DNA from: an uncultured Brachyspira sp.
GTDB lineage: Bacteria > Cyanobacteriota > Vampirovibrionia > Gastranaerophilales > Gastranaerophilaceae
Reading direction: 5' to 3'
Assembly (NCBI GenBank): GCA_900321895.1
Contig: ONYB01000017.1
Coordinates: 1-10,176 of the forward strand
Length of the DNA stretch: 10,176 bases
The position numbers and the translations under genes are program-made. The notes below the pieces were generated by a model. That model was not told the DNA's origin. It saw only the letters and a list, made by a program, of their open reading frames with translations, and made no database searches. Shown here in pieces: positions 1-7,061 of this stretch. How positions within the stretch are numbered: position 1 is the first letter of the stretch; every line of letters begins with the position of its first letter.

Positions 1-11
1 CGGTCGGCAAC

Positions 12-1652
12 ATGTCGCAAGTTTCGTCGGTGATTGCAAAAACGGAGTCTGATAAAGTAACTTTTTCTACAAAGAAAAAGACAATAGTCGGTGTTGTTTT
101 GGCAGCAATAGCCGGCGGTGCAATTTGGCTTGTAAATCTTCTCAGAGGGCGTGGAAAAGTTACGCCAAAACCTGTAATTGATGCTGGAAATCAGATTGCA
201 GAACCCGTTGTGAATACAGTAAAAATAGCTTTTCAAAAAACTATGGAGAAATTTCCCGAAGATTTGGCGTACATAAAAAATCTTGCAAAAAATTTAGGCT
301 TAAAGGAAGGGGAAGAATTTAAGCTTAATTCTGTCGTCGGAAAATCTCAATTAAAAGCATTATTAGATGATTTTACACCACAAGATTTTACAATCGGCAA
401 AAATTTTGAAGGTGCAAAAAATTCAACTTTTAGAGTAAACCTTCACAATCATACTCAATTTTCGGACGGCAAATTATCTGTTGCGGATTTTTTGGAACAG
501 GCAAGAAAATATGCAGATAAAGTTGCGAAAAATAAGACTGATAACAAACCGCCGTTTACAATCTCAATTACAGACCACGACACGCTTGACGGCTGTCGGG
601 AAGCCTTGAAAATTTTGTCGGAAAATCCTGAAAAATTTAAAAATTTGAAAGTGGTTTTGGGTTCGGAAATCAGCGTTTCGAATTGTGACAAAAATATAGT
701 TTCACGACCTTTGAATTTTGAACTTGTCGGATATTCTCAAAATCCATACGACGAAAAATTGGTAAAACTTTTGGCAAATATTCAAAAAACCAGAAGTGAA
801 AATGTTGAAAAATTTTTAGAAAAAATTAACGAAAAATTTGAAGGCTACAACTTGAATTTGGCAGAGGCAAAAACCTTCCACGCAAATCTCAAAAATATGC
901 GTACCAACGGCGTTTTGTACCTTGCCGGAGATTATGCAAAATTCAAAATTTTGTTGAGTGAATATGTGAAAAAAGCCAATGAAATTTTACCAAAAAATAA
1001 TCAATTATCCGCCGAAAATCTTTTTGAAAAATTTGGTGACAATTTCTATTACAGAATGGATGCTTTTGGTGAACGTGATATGAAAAATTATTTCAAAAAT
1101 CACGGAGTGCATGATTACTTGAAAGAAAAAGGATTTTTGACAAAAGAAAATGAAAAATCTTTAGAAAAAATATTTGAAGTTGACACAAAAGATAAAGAAG
1201 ATTTTATTTCAAAAACCGTTCAAGAAAGTTTGCCGAATATTGATGACAGAAAGCAATATTCTCTTGACCCGACAAGTGTCTTTGAGGCAACAACGGAAGG
1301 CTTTTATGGGTTTGCACATCCGGGGATAATCGATTTTGCTTCCGATAATATTTCGCTTGCAAGAAAGAAATTATGTGAACAAAATTGCTATGCACCGCAC
1401 GAAAATTTGGTCTACGAAATTTTTAATTCCTTAAAACAAAAAGGTGGCGAAAAATTTTTGGCAAGTGAAGTAAATTATCAATCTTACCCGACATACACAG
1501 GCAAAGAATGGCGAGATTTTATGAAAAATATTGCGGATAACGAAAACCTGAAACTTAAATATACAGGCGGAATTGACGCACACAAACCTTCGATTTTTGT
1601 CAAACACAAATATCTTGATGAAAAACTTTTACAAGAGTTGTTGGGGGAATAA
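12..1652 (+). CDS. Membrane-anchored PHP-domain metal-dependent phosphoesterase
   Basis: This gene encodes a predicted phosphoesterase of the PHP superfamily (TrpH/YciV-like), 546 residues. Visible metal-binding motifs are HNH at 145-147 followed by SDG (151-153), TDHD at 187-190, GSE at 217-219, AHP at 435-437 and GGIDAH at 519-524. About 180 mostly helical, Lys/Glu-rich residues (roughly 255-430) are inserted between the halves of the domain, which makes it longer than the usual 270-300-residue family members. One hydrophobic segment (about 24-44), flanked by KKK and RGR, suggests a single membrane anchor ahead of the catalytic domain. Only 11 bases precede this ATG, they hold no Shine-Dalgarno, and the frame stays open to the window edge, so the true start may lie upstream. 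The next gene follows after 3 bases, which implies co-transcription. The substrate cannot be told from sequence; a phosphorylated sugar or nucleotide is plausible given the neighbour. The superfamily call is firm and the role is unknown. Confidence 0.8.
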   Translation: MSQVSSVIAKTESDKVTFSTKKKTIVGVVLAAIAGGAIWLVNLLRGRGKVTPKPVIDAGNQIAEPVVNTVKIAFQKTMEKFPEDLAYIKNLAKNLGLKEGEEFKLNSVVGKSQLKALLDDFTPQDFTIGKNFEGAKNSTFRVNLHNHTQFSDGKLSVADFLEQARKYADKVAKNKTDNKPPFTISITDHDTLDGCREALKILSENPEKFKNLKVVLGSEISVSNCDKNIVSRPLNFELVGYSQNPYDEKLVKLLANIQKTRSENVEKFLEKINEKFEGYNLNLAEAKTFHANLKNMRTNGVLYLAGDYAKFKILLSEYVKKANEILPKNNQLSAENLFEKFGDNFYYRMDAFGERDMKNYFKNHGVHDYLKEKGFLTKENEKSLEKIFEVDTKDKEDFISKTVQESLPNIDDRKQYSLDPTSVFEATTEGFYGFAHPGIIDFASDNISLARKKLCEQNCYAPHENLVYEIFNSLKQKGGEKFLASEVNYQSYPTYTGKEWRDFMKNIADNENLKLKYTGGIDAHKPSIFVKHKYLDEKLLQELLGE

Positions 1653-1655
1653 AAA

Positions 1656-4319
1656 ATGAAAATTTTACCCGTTCGACAAAATTATACAGTATCCTTCAAA
1701 AGTCAAACTGCATATTTTGATAAAAAAGTTGAAGAACAAGACGCCTTAACACTCGATTATTCTAAGTCACTTTTTTCAAATCCCGTTTCACCAAACCAAA
1801 ATTTTATCGGGTTCAATTTGATAAAAAATGATGACCAAACAATCTATATAAAATCGAGATTTGACCACATAATAGGAACAATAAAACACAAAGGTAACAA
1901 CCTGCCTAAAGTCAATATTATCGGTGGTTCTCACCAACCTGTAATTGAGCTTGTTGATGAAGATTTAGGGATAAAAGTTTTGCTAAATCGTGGTTCGGAG
2001 GTTATCGGAAATAATCTCAATATTGACTACAAAGAATTAAATTCGCAGAAAATTTTTGTGAATAAAAAAGGAAAAATTTCTTTCGGAAATAATCTTTTTA
2101 TTACAACGGGTTACAAGTCAGAAAAAACTGACCTTGACGCAAGAAATTATTTTAAAAATCGTGAAAATTATAAAGTAGAAAAAAGTTTTTATGCGGATTA
2201 TATCAAGAACGACTATTCGCTTGTCGGACTTGCGGCGGGTTACGGCACAAGGCTAAAGCCTGTTATTGACCTTGAGAACACGAATAAGCCCGCAACGAAA
2301 TACCCTTCAACGAATAAGAGTTTGTTGGATATTTCTTGCTTTGATACGGCGGCAAGAGCAGGAAAAATTCAACACTTTTTCTTGCTGAAGGATGGCGAAA
2401 ATAACACGAATTTGACAGGTACTGCAGGCCCTATCATCAAGAATTTGAAAAGCGGATTGATACCGACTTCAAAACCTCTGGTTGTCTTGACGGGGGATAC
2501 TTTTAACAACATTGATTTGGCGAAAGTTTTGTACGATTTTGAAAGAAGTGACAATACCGGAATTGGTGTAGTTGTTAAAGATGTTTCCAAAGGAAATTTA
2601 TTCAATGTTCCGCTCGTAAAAGTTCAAAAAGATAATTCGATTGAAAAATTTCACGAAAAAATCAACAACGAAAATTATGAAGAAATTATCAAAGAAAATA
2701 AAAATTTTTACACCGCAACAAATATCATGGTAATTCATCCGAAAATTTTGGAATATTTGAAAAAATTCGGGGACGAAAATTGCAATGCGGATTTCTTGGA
2801 TTTTATGTATTTAATGCACAATGTTATGAACAAACCTTTAGAAAGTTTGGAGCGAAAATATCCGCAAGGTTTAGGCAATAAAGAGCTAAAATTGGAGGAT
2901 TTGACAGACACTCTAGGTTATCCTGAAAAAATTTATTCTGACAAAAATTATACACCGTTAAAAGTCAATGCAATTTATGCACAAGACATAAATGGTAAGA
3001 CACCGAAATTCAGTGATATCGGTACTATTGACAAATTTATCGAAACTTTGCACGAGATAAAAAACAGCAGAAATATAAACGGAATTTCTAATAATTTTAT
3101 CAAAAAAATTGATGAAAATATTAACGAGGACGGCGTAATTTTTATGCAGGAAAATACGCAGGATAAATTTCGTCAATTCCAACAAAAATATGGAATAAAA
3201 GCGATTAGAGGAAACGTAATTGTTTCTGAAATTTCGTCAAAAAAATCTCAAAATATTTTAGAAAATTCTCTTTCTCCATATTCAAAAATTGCGAAAGAAA
3301 ATCCGAGAGAATTTATTGAAAAAATCATGAAAAATCCTGACGATTTAAAGAAAATTTCAAAAGATTTGATTGCTGAATTCGGGCTCAATGAATTTTTGAA
3401 ATGGTACTTGTCAAATGATGGTTACTACGGTGCTTATGAAAAATACGTTGACGATTTTTACAAAAATGCAACCTCGATTGAAGAACTTTTGAAATTTATG
3501 CCAAACTGGTCGCCTTGGAAACTTGAAGAAAAATATTGGAGATTGCAAAATAAATCTGCCGAAAATATTTCAGAAAATTATGCAAAATTTAAATACAGTT
3601 GTGACACCGAAAACGTGAGAGAACAACCTTTCAAAATCGGAAAACTTCCTGTTTCTTATTTTAGTCCCGAAATATTTGACAAACTTGTTCACAAAATTAG
3701 AGAGGATTATATTGAAGAAAAAGATGTTTACATAAACGGTTGTCGTTTTGGCGTAAAACGCCTTAAAGGCGGGGATTTAAACGACAAATTTATCTTCAAA
3801 ATCAAACGTTATGACAAAGATTTTATTCTGAAAATGGACAGATGTTATACAGAGGACAACCACACAGTCAGCATGTATGACCAAAAAGTTATCAAAAAAA
3901 ATAAAGTTTTAATGGCGGATTCAAACTTTACAAATGCCTGCATAAGCAAATATTTGGAATTGAACGGATGTGATAATATTCCAAAATTAATTTATTATGA
4001 TTACAGAAATGACGCTGCACTTTACGAATATGTTAAGGATAAAAGGGGCGATTTGTTCCAAAAAGGTGAAATTGACACGGAATATTCTGACTTGAATATG
4101 AAAAACGAAGTTACGGAAAATTTGAGAAATAGAGGAATTTATTTAAACGACACAGCATTAAAAAATTTCTTTAAAGATGTTAACGGTTCTGAAAAAATTA
4201 TTGACCTTGGACACTCGAATTTTATAATGCCGTTCAAACCCGGAGTAAAGCACTATAACGTGGAATTCGCAAACATCAACGGCCCTGATTTGAGAACAAT
4301 TTATTCAAGTTTGTTATAA
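1656..4319 (+). CDS. Nucleotidyltransferase with C-terminal kinase-like domain (fusion protein)
   Basis: This 887-residue protein has at least three parts. Residues 1-186 match nothing I recognise and begin with a short tag ending VSFKS. Residues about 187-470 form a sugar-nucleotide (NTP) transferase domain: signature AAGYGTRLKP (193-202), a following NKPATK, a GTAGPI segment, TGDT (279-282; D281 as the metal-binding Asp) and DIGT (454-457). About 470-690 is a helical, Lys-rich linker. Residues about 695-887 have the spacing of a kinase fold: GG-containing loop near 705, FILK with K726 as candidate beta-3 lysine, YEYV (790-793) as hinge, D832-x4-N837 in the place of HRDxxxxN, and DLG (850-852) in the place of DFG. 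Family knowledge: NTP transferases activate sugar or choline phosphates, and some pathways pair them with kinases (LicC/LicA). It starts 3 bases after the PHP gene, with GGGGGA (1643-1648) as Shine-Dalgarno. The NTP-transferase call is firm; the kinase call is inference from motifs. Confidence 0.75.
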   Translation: MKILPVRQNYTVSFKSQTAYFDKKVEEQDALTLDYSKSLFSNPVSPNQNFIGFNLIKNDDQTIYIKSRFDHIIGTIKHKGNNLPKVNIIGGSHQPVIELVDEDLGIKVLLNRGSEVIGNNLNIDYKELNSQKIFVNKKGKISFGNNLFITTGYKSEKTDLDARNYFKNRENYKVEKSFYADYIKNDYSLVGLAAGYGTRLKPVIDLENTNKPATKYPSTNKSLLDISCFDTAARAGKIQHFFLLKDGENNTNLTGTAGPIIKNLKSGLIPTSKPLVVLTGDTFNNIDLAKVLYDFERSDNTGIGVVVKDVSKGNLFNVPLVKVQKDNSIEKFHEKINNENYEEIIKENKNFYTATNIMVIHPKILEYLKKFGDENCNADFLDFMYLMHNVMNKPLESLERKYPQGLGNKELKLEDLTDTLGYPEKIYSDKNYTPLKVNAIYAQDINGKTPKFSDIGTIDKFIETLHEIKNSRNINGISNNFIKKIDENINEDGVIFMQENTQDKFRQFQQKYGIKAIRGNVIVSEISSKKSQNILENSLSPYSKIAKENPREFIEKIMKNPDDLKKISKDLIAEFGLNEFLKWYLSNDGYYGAYEKYVDDFYKNATSIEELLKFMPNWSPWKLEEKYWRLQNKSAENISENYAKFKYSCDTENVREQPFKIGKLPVSYFSPEIFDKLVHKIREDYIEEKDVYINGCRFGVKRLKGGDLNDKFIFKIKRYDKDFILKMDRCYTEDNHTVSMYDQKVIKKNKVLMADSNFTNACISKYLELNGCDNIPKLIYYDYRNDAALYEYVKDKRGDLFQKGEIDTEYSDLNMKNEVTENLRNRGIYLNDTALKNFFKDVNGSEKIIDLGHSNFIMPFKPGVKHYNVEFANINGPDLRTIYSSLL

Positions 4320-4336
4320 AAATTTTTGTAAAAAAT

Positions 4337-4364
4337 TTGCCCAAAAAATTTTTAAATTTATAAT
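4337..4364 (+). promoter_or_regulatory. Promoter of the LRR-like gene
   Basis: TTGCCC (4337-4342) lies 16 bases before a perfect TATAAT (4359-4364). Transcription would begin near 4371, giving a leader of about 80 bases before the ATG at 4452. The A/T-only hairpin potential around 4318-4353 might weakly end the upstream transcript but has no GC pairs. Box assignment is by eye. Confidence 0.55.
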
Positions 4365-4451
4365 CAAATTGTAAAAACGATTATATGGATGATTTTTTTG
4401 CAATTTTATTGCATTATATTTTATTCATTACAAGTAGGAGGAATTACCAAA

Positions 4452-4994
4452 ATGAAAAGAAATTACGAAGAATTAATTCAAAATTACAACGGTGGCGACT
4501 TGGATTTGTCAGGTTGCTCTATGAAAGTTGTTGAATTGGGCAACATTGAAGGAAGTTTGAACCTTTCAAAATCTTCAATCGAAAAATTGTCAATCGGTTG
4601 GGTTAGCGAAACGTTGAACTTAACAAACGCTGAAATCAAAACTTTTGTAAACCCTATTGATGCAAAAACTGTTAACATGACAGGTGCTAAGGTTAAAAAA
4701 TTGCCTTCACACATCGGTGCAGATTACTTCACAGTTGAAAAAAGCAACATCACTAAATTCAATACTGAATTGAGAGTTAACACTTTGAACATCAAAGGTA
4801 CAAAAATGGAACAACTTCCAAAAGATATGAGAGTTAACAACCTTATCGTTGATTCAAAAACTGCTAAAAACTTGCCTTTGACTGTTCTCAGACAATGCGG
4901 TTCTATGAACATCGACGGTTTCAACTATGTTGAAACAAATTCATCTGTTGAAAACTTCAGCTTTTGTAGCATGAACGAAACTTGCAACTGCTAG
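4452..4994 (+). CDS. Small leucine-rich-repeat-like solenoid protein with Cys-rich tail
   Basis: I do not recognise a named family. The 180-residue product is built from seven or so tandem units of about 19-20 residues, each starting with a short strand such as LNLSKS, LNLTNA, VNMTGA, LNIKGT or MNIDGF, often followed by a LP pair (KKLPSH, EQLPKD). The pattern resembles short bacterial leucine-rich repeats (IpaH/YopM type) and predicts a curved beta-solenoid used for binding partners. No signal peptide is seen. The tail (FSFCSMNETCNC) carries three of the protein's five cysteines. The ATG at 4452 is chosen because AGGAGGA (4436-4442) sits 9 bases before it; an in-frame ATG at 4389 has no ribosome site and would bury that site in coding sequence. 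It is monocistronic, with its own promoter and a strong terminator. Codons such as AAC, GGT, GCT and ACT are commoner than in the two genes upstream, which suggests high expression (inference). Confidence 0.7.
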   Translation: MKRNYEELIQNYNGGDLDLSGCSMKVVELGNIEGSLNLSKSSIEKLSIGWVSETLNLTNAEIKTFVNPIDAKTVNMTGAKVKKLPSHIGADYFTVEKSNITKFNTELRVNTLNIKGTKMEQLPKDMRVNNLIVDSKTAKNLPLTVLRQCGSMNIDGFNYVETNSSVENFSFCSMNETCNC

Positions 4995-5013
4995 TTTTTG
5001 AAAAAAACACAAG

Positions 5014-5052
5014 AAAAAAGAACTTTGTAACTTGTTTACAAAGTTCTTTTTT
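5014..5052. terminator. Bidirectional intrinsic terminator
   Basis: A perfect 17-bp inverted repeat (5014-5030 pairing with 5036-5052, loop CTTGT) has A6 at its left edge and a T-run at its right edge, so it can end transcription on both strands. It separates the LRR-like gene (+) from the aldolase-like gene (-). The stop codon of the minus-strand gene (5036-5038) lies inside the right arm. Confidence 0.85.
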
Positions 5053-6001
5053 TATCAAAAGTTATTATATTTTCTTCGCTGATTTTTTCCGAAATTTCCC
5101 AGATTTTTTTCGCTGAATAATTTTCATTTTTCATTTTGTCCGCATAGTTCGGATGAATATTTTTCAAGCCTGAAATTATGTAGGGAATTGTGCAAAATAA
5201 ATCAGATTTTTTTTGTAATTTTTGTGAATATTTTTCGATTAATTCCATGTAAAAAATCGGTGAAAATTTTTCTTTTTTAATACGGTTTAAATCTCCCAAA
5301 AGAAGCTCTATAGGCAGATTGCCTGCTCCTCTGCCAAGTCCCGAAATTGTTGCATCTACGCTGTAAAAATTCAACTCAATCGCTTTGAGTGTGTTTGCAA
5401 AAGCGAGTTGCAAATTGTTGTGCGAATGGAGCGAAATTTTTTCAAAACCGATGTCGGATAATTTGTGATAAATTTTCTCTATATCTTGTGGAAAAAGTGC
5501 ACCAAAACTGTCTGCAAAATAGAGAGATTTCAGACAAGTTTTTTTGTTCCATTTTCTCAAAATTTTGTAATTTTTTTCTGATATTTTTGAGCTCGCCATT
5601 AAATTCAAAAATACGCCGTAACCCTTTTCGGACAAGTCTTCACAAAACTCAAAAGCCTTCTCCAAATCGTCAGGATACGAAGAAATTCTCACAAAATCTA
5701 TCGGAGTTAAATCAGGTTTGCAATCCGAAAAATCCTCCAAATCTGACTTGCCGACATCTGCCATTACGACAAGTTTGCATTTTGGATTTTTTTCGATTAA
5801 TGAAAACAAAAAATCATCCTCGCAACGCATAAATTTCCCAAATTTTTTATCAGGTTTTTTTCTGCGATAACCAACTTCAAAATATTCAACGCCAGACTGA
5901 ACCGCCGTATTGTATGCGGATTTTACAAAATCTTCGTCAAAATTCCAATCGAATAAATGACCGCCGTCACGAATTGTGCAATCAAGAATTTTTGTGTCCA
6001 T
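5036..6001 (-). CDS. DRE-TIM metallolyase, 4-hydroxy-2-oxovalerate-aldolase-like
   Basis: This gene encodes a 321-residue HMGL-like (DRE-TIM) barrel enzyme. Motifs seen: LDCTIRDGGH (6-15) with R11 and D12, the metal-binding HSH at 192-194 followed by NN, ADSFG (163-167), and GLGRGAGNLPIE (221-232), which resembles the GLGAGAGN stretch of DmpG/MhpE aldolases. H15 sits where the catalytic histidine of DmpG lies (RDGMH), which favours an aldolase over an acyl-CoA-using synthase. Family members cleave or form C-C bonds next to a 2-oxo acid with a divalent metal. The DmpG-type C-terminal helical extension appears shortened, and no acylating aldehyde dehydrogenase partner is present, so a classical meta-cleavage role is unlikely; similar short proteins occur in surface-polysaccharide loci. 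Its ATG overlaps the TGA of the upstream ldpA-like gene by one base (TGATG), implying coupled translation. A GGAG at 6013-6016 could assist. Superfamily firm, substrate unknown. Confidence 0.75.
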   Translation of the reverse strand: MDTKILDCTIRDGGHLFDWNFDEDFVKSAYNTAVQSGVEYFEVGYRRKKPDKKFGKFMRCEDDFLFSLIEKNPKCKLVVMADVGKSDLEDFSDCKPDLTPIDFVRISSYPDDLEKAFEFCEDLSEKGYGVFLNLMASSKISEKNYKILRKWNKKTCLKSLYFADSFGALFPQDIEKIYHKLSDIGFEKISLHSHNNLQLAFANTLKAIELNFYSVDATISGLGRGAGNLPIELLLGDLNRIKKEKFSPIFYMELIEKYSQKLQKKSDLFCTIPYIISGLKNIHPNYADKMKNENYSAKKIWEISEKISEENIITFDKKRTL

Positions 6002-6969
6002 CAGCCCATTTTCTCCATTGATTTTTCGACAAGATTTTTAGCAATTTTCAACGCTTCGTCAAAAATGATTTTGTTTGTCAAAAAATCTTTTCTTGAAATA
6101 TATTTCTCGACAATTTTTCTTGCAAAAGTTCCTATTGCAACCCCGTGAAAATTAATCCCGCAAAGACTTGCAAGTTCTGTCGTTTTGGAATTTGTTCCGC
6201 CCGATAGCATGATGTAGACAGGCAATTTTGCATTTTGAACAATTTCTGCTGCCGCAACGGTTTGCAGAGTGGTTTTGTAATCATCCTCGCTTCCCGACAT
6301 CGGGCAACCGTCAGCCTGAATTATCGTCGTGAAATCTTGGCGGGTTTTCAACATTCTTTTTAAACGGCTCAAAAGTTTTTCGTTTCCGAGTTTTGAACGG
6401 TCGATACAAATGCTCAAAACGCCCGAAAAACAAGCGTTTATCTCCGCCCACTTTTCATCAACTTCAGCTTCGTTTTCGCCAAGTGTGTGAAATTCTACAC
6501 AATCAACTCCTTTTGCAACAAGTGGTGGCAAAACCTCTTTGAAGTCAACAAATTCAGACACCATTTCAATACACTTTGCGGGGCAAGCTTCGACGCATTT
6601 CAAACACCCGATACAGCGGGTTTTGTTGACTTTGTAGTGCAAATCTTTTTCAACAATGGTTTTTTGCGGACAAACGGCATAACAACGCCCGCATTTTTTA
6701 CATTTTTCGCTGTCAATAACAGCTTTGCTCACATGCGGATCGCCTTGAATTCCGACACTGACACACAGATATCGGTCATTCTTTATTCCGGCAAATTCAA
6801 GTCCACGCTTTGCGGCGTCAACGATTTCGGGTTTTGCGGAAAGGTCAAAAAAGTTGCAACCCGCCATTGAGTACAGGGCAACCAGTTTTTCTACCTCTTC
6901 GGCGTCCTCGTTTCCCGCACCACAGACGAGTTTGAATATTTTTTTGTTCTCCAGCAAATCTTTTAGCAT
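6001..6969 (-). CDS. ldpA: LdpA-like iron-sulfur protein (two 4Fe-4S clusters)
   Basis: This 322-residue protein resembles cyanobacterial LdpA, a redox-active protein that feeds light/redox state into the circadian clock. Seen here: an N-terminal domain starting KLVCGAGNED, then two ferredoxin motifs, C90-x2-C93-x2-C96-x3-C100-P and C119-x2-C122-x2-C125-x3-C129-P, each able to hold a 4Fe-4S cluster. The C-terminal part has QADGCPMSG (218-226) and LSGGTN (255-260), matching the DGRPMSG and LAGGTN stretches that I recall from LdpA C-terminal domains. Length is close to the cyanobacterial proteins (about 350). No signal peptide or membrane segment is seen, so it should be cytoplasmic. Shine-Dalgarno GAGGT (6974-6978) precedes the ATG by 5 bases. 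It is first in a two-gene operon with an aldolase-like enzyme. In an organism without photosynthesis or Kai proteins its role would be something other than clock input. The homology is by memory of motifs, not by alignment. Confidence 0.72.
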   Translation of the reverse strand: MLKDLLENKKIFKLVCGAGNEDAEEVEKLVALYSMAGCNFFDLSAKPEIVDAAKRGLEFAGIKNDRYLCVSVGIQGDPHVSKAVIDSEKCKKCGRCYAVCPQKTIVEKDLHYKVNKTRCIGCLKCVEACPAKCIEMVSEFVDFKEVLPPLVAKGVDCVEFHTLGENEAEVDEKWAEINACFSGVLSICIDRSKLGNEKLLSRLKRMLKTRQDFTTIIQADGCPMSGSEDDYKTTLQTVAAAEIVQNAKLPVYIMLSGGTNSKTTELASLCGINFHGVAIGTFARKIVEKYISRKDFLTNKIIFDEALKIAKNLVEKSMEKMG

Positions 6970-6985
6970 TTTGACCTCTATTCTA

Positions 6986-6991
6986 ATTATA
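6986..6991 (-). promoter_or_regulatory. Candidate -10 box of the ldpA-like operon
   Basis: On the minus strand a perfect TATAAT occupies 6991-6986, which predicts a start near 6979 and a leader of only about 10 bases holding the GAGGT ribosome site. No good -35 at 16-18 bases was found (TTTACA lies 21 bases upstream), so the assignment is tentative. Confidence 0.4.
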
Positions 6992-7011
6992 TGACAAACA
7001 CCGAAAAACTA

Positions 7012-7040
7012 TTGTAAATGAAGAAATTTTCGGTTATTAT
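7012..7040 (+). promoter_or_regulatory. Promoter of the TPR-matrixin unit
   Basis: TTGTAA (7012-7017) and TATTAT (7035-7040) are separated by 17 bases. Transcription would start near 7047, just before AGAGGG (7049-7054), the ribosome site of the TPR gene. It shares a 92-base intergenic region with the divergent ldpA-like operon. Confidence 0.55.
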
Positions 7041-7061
7041 GAACCTCGAGAGGGTAAATTT

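Noticed and set aside
4318..4353. Possible terminator after the nucleotidyltransferase gene (A/T-only inverted repeat)
   Set aside because: The stem would be made solely of A-T pairs with no T-run placed correctly. In DNA this A+T-rich such repeats are expected by chance.
4389..4451. In-frame N-terminal extension of the LRR-like gene (start at 4389), which would add a hydrophobic, signal-like segment
   Set aside because: No ribosome site precedes 4389, and the ideal AGGAGGA at 4436-4442 serves the ATG at 4452. The extension would be read through that site.
5389..5832. Plus-strand open frame of 147 codons opposite the aldolase-like gene
   Set aside because: It is the shadow of a well-supported minus-strand enzyme with all family motifs; its own product is Asn/Cys/Phe-rich without domains and has no ribosome site.
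5036..6001. Assignment of the DRE-TIM enzyme as 2-isopropylmalate or homocitrate synthase
   Set aside because: It is too short, lacks a regulatory domain and carries the RDGGH and GLGRGAGN features of the aldolase branch.
6487..6870. Plus-strand open frame of 127 codons opposite the ldpA-like gene
   Set aside because: It is antisense to the ferredoxin-motif region and shows no protein motif or start signal of its own.
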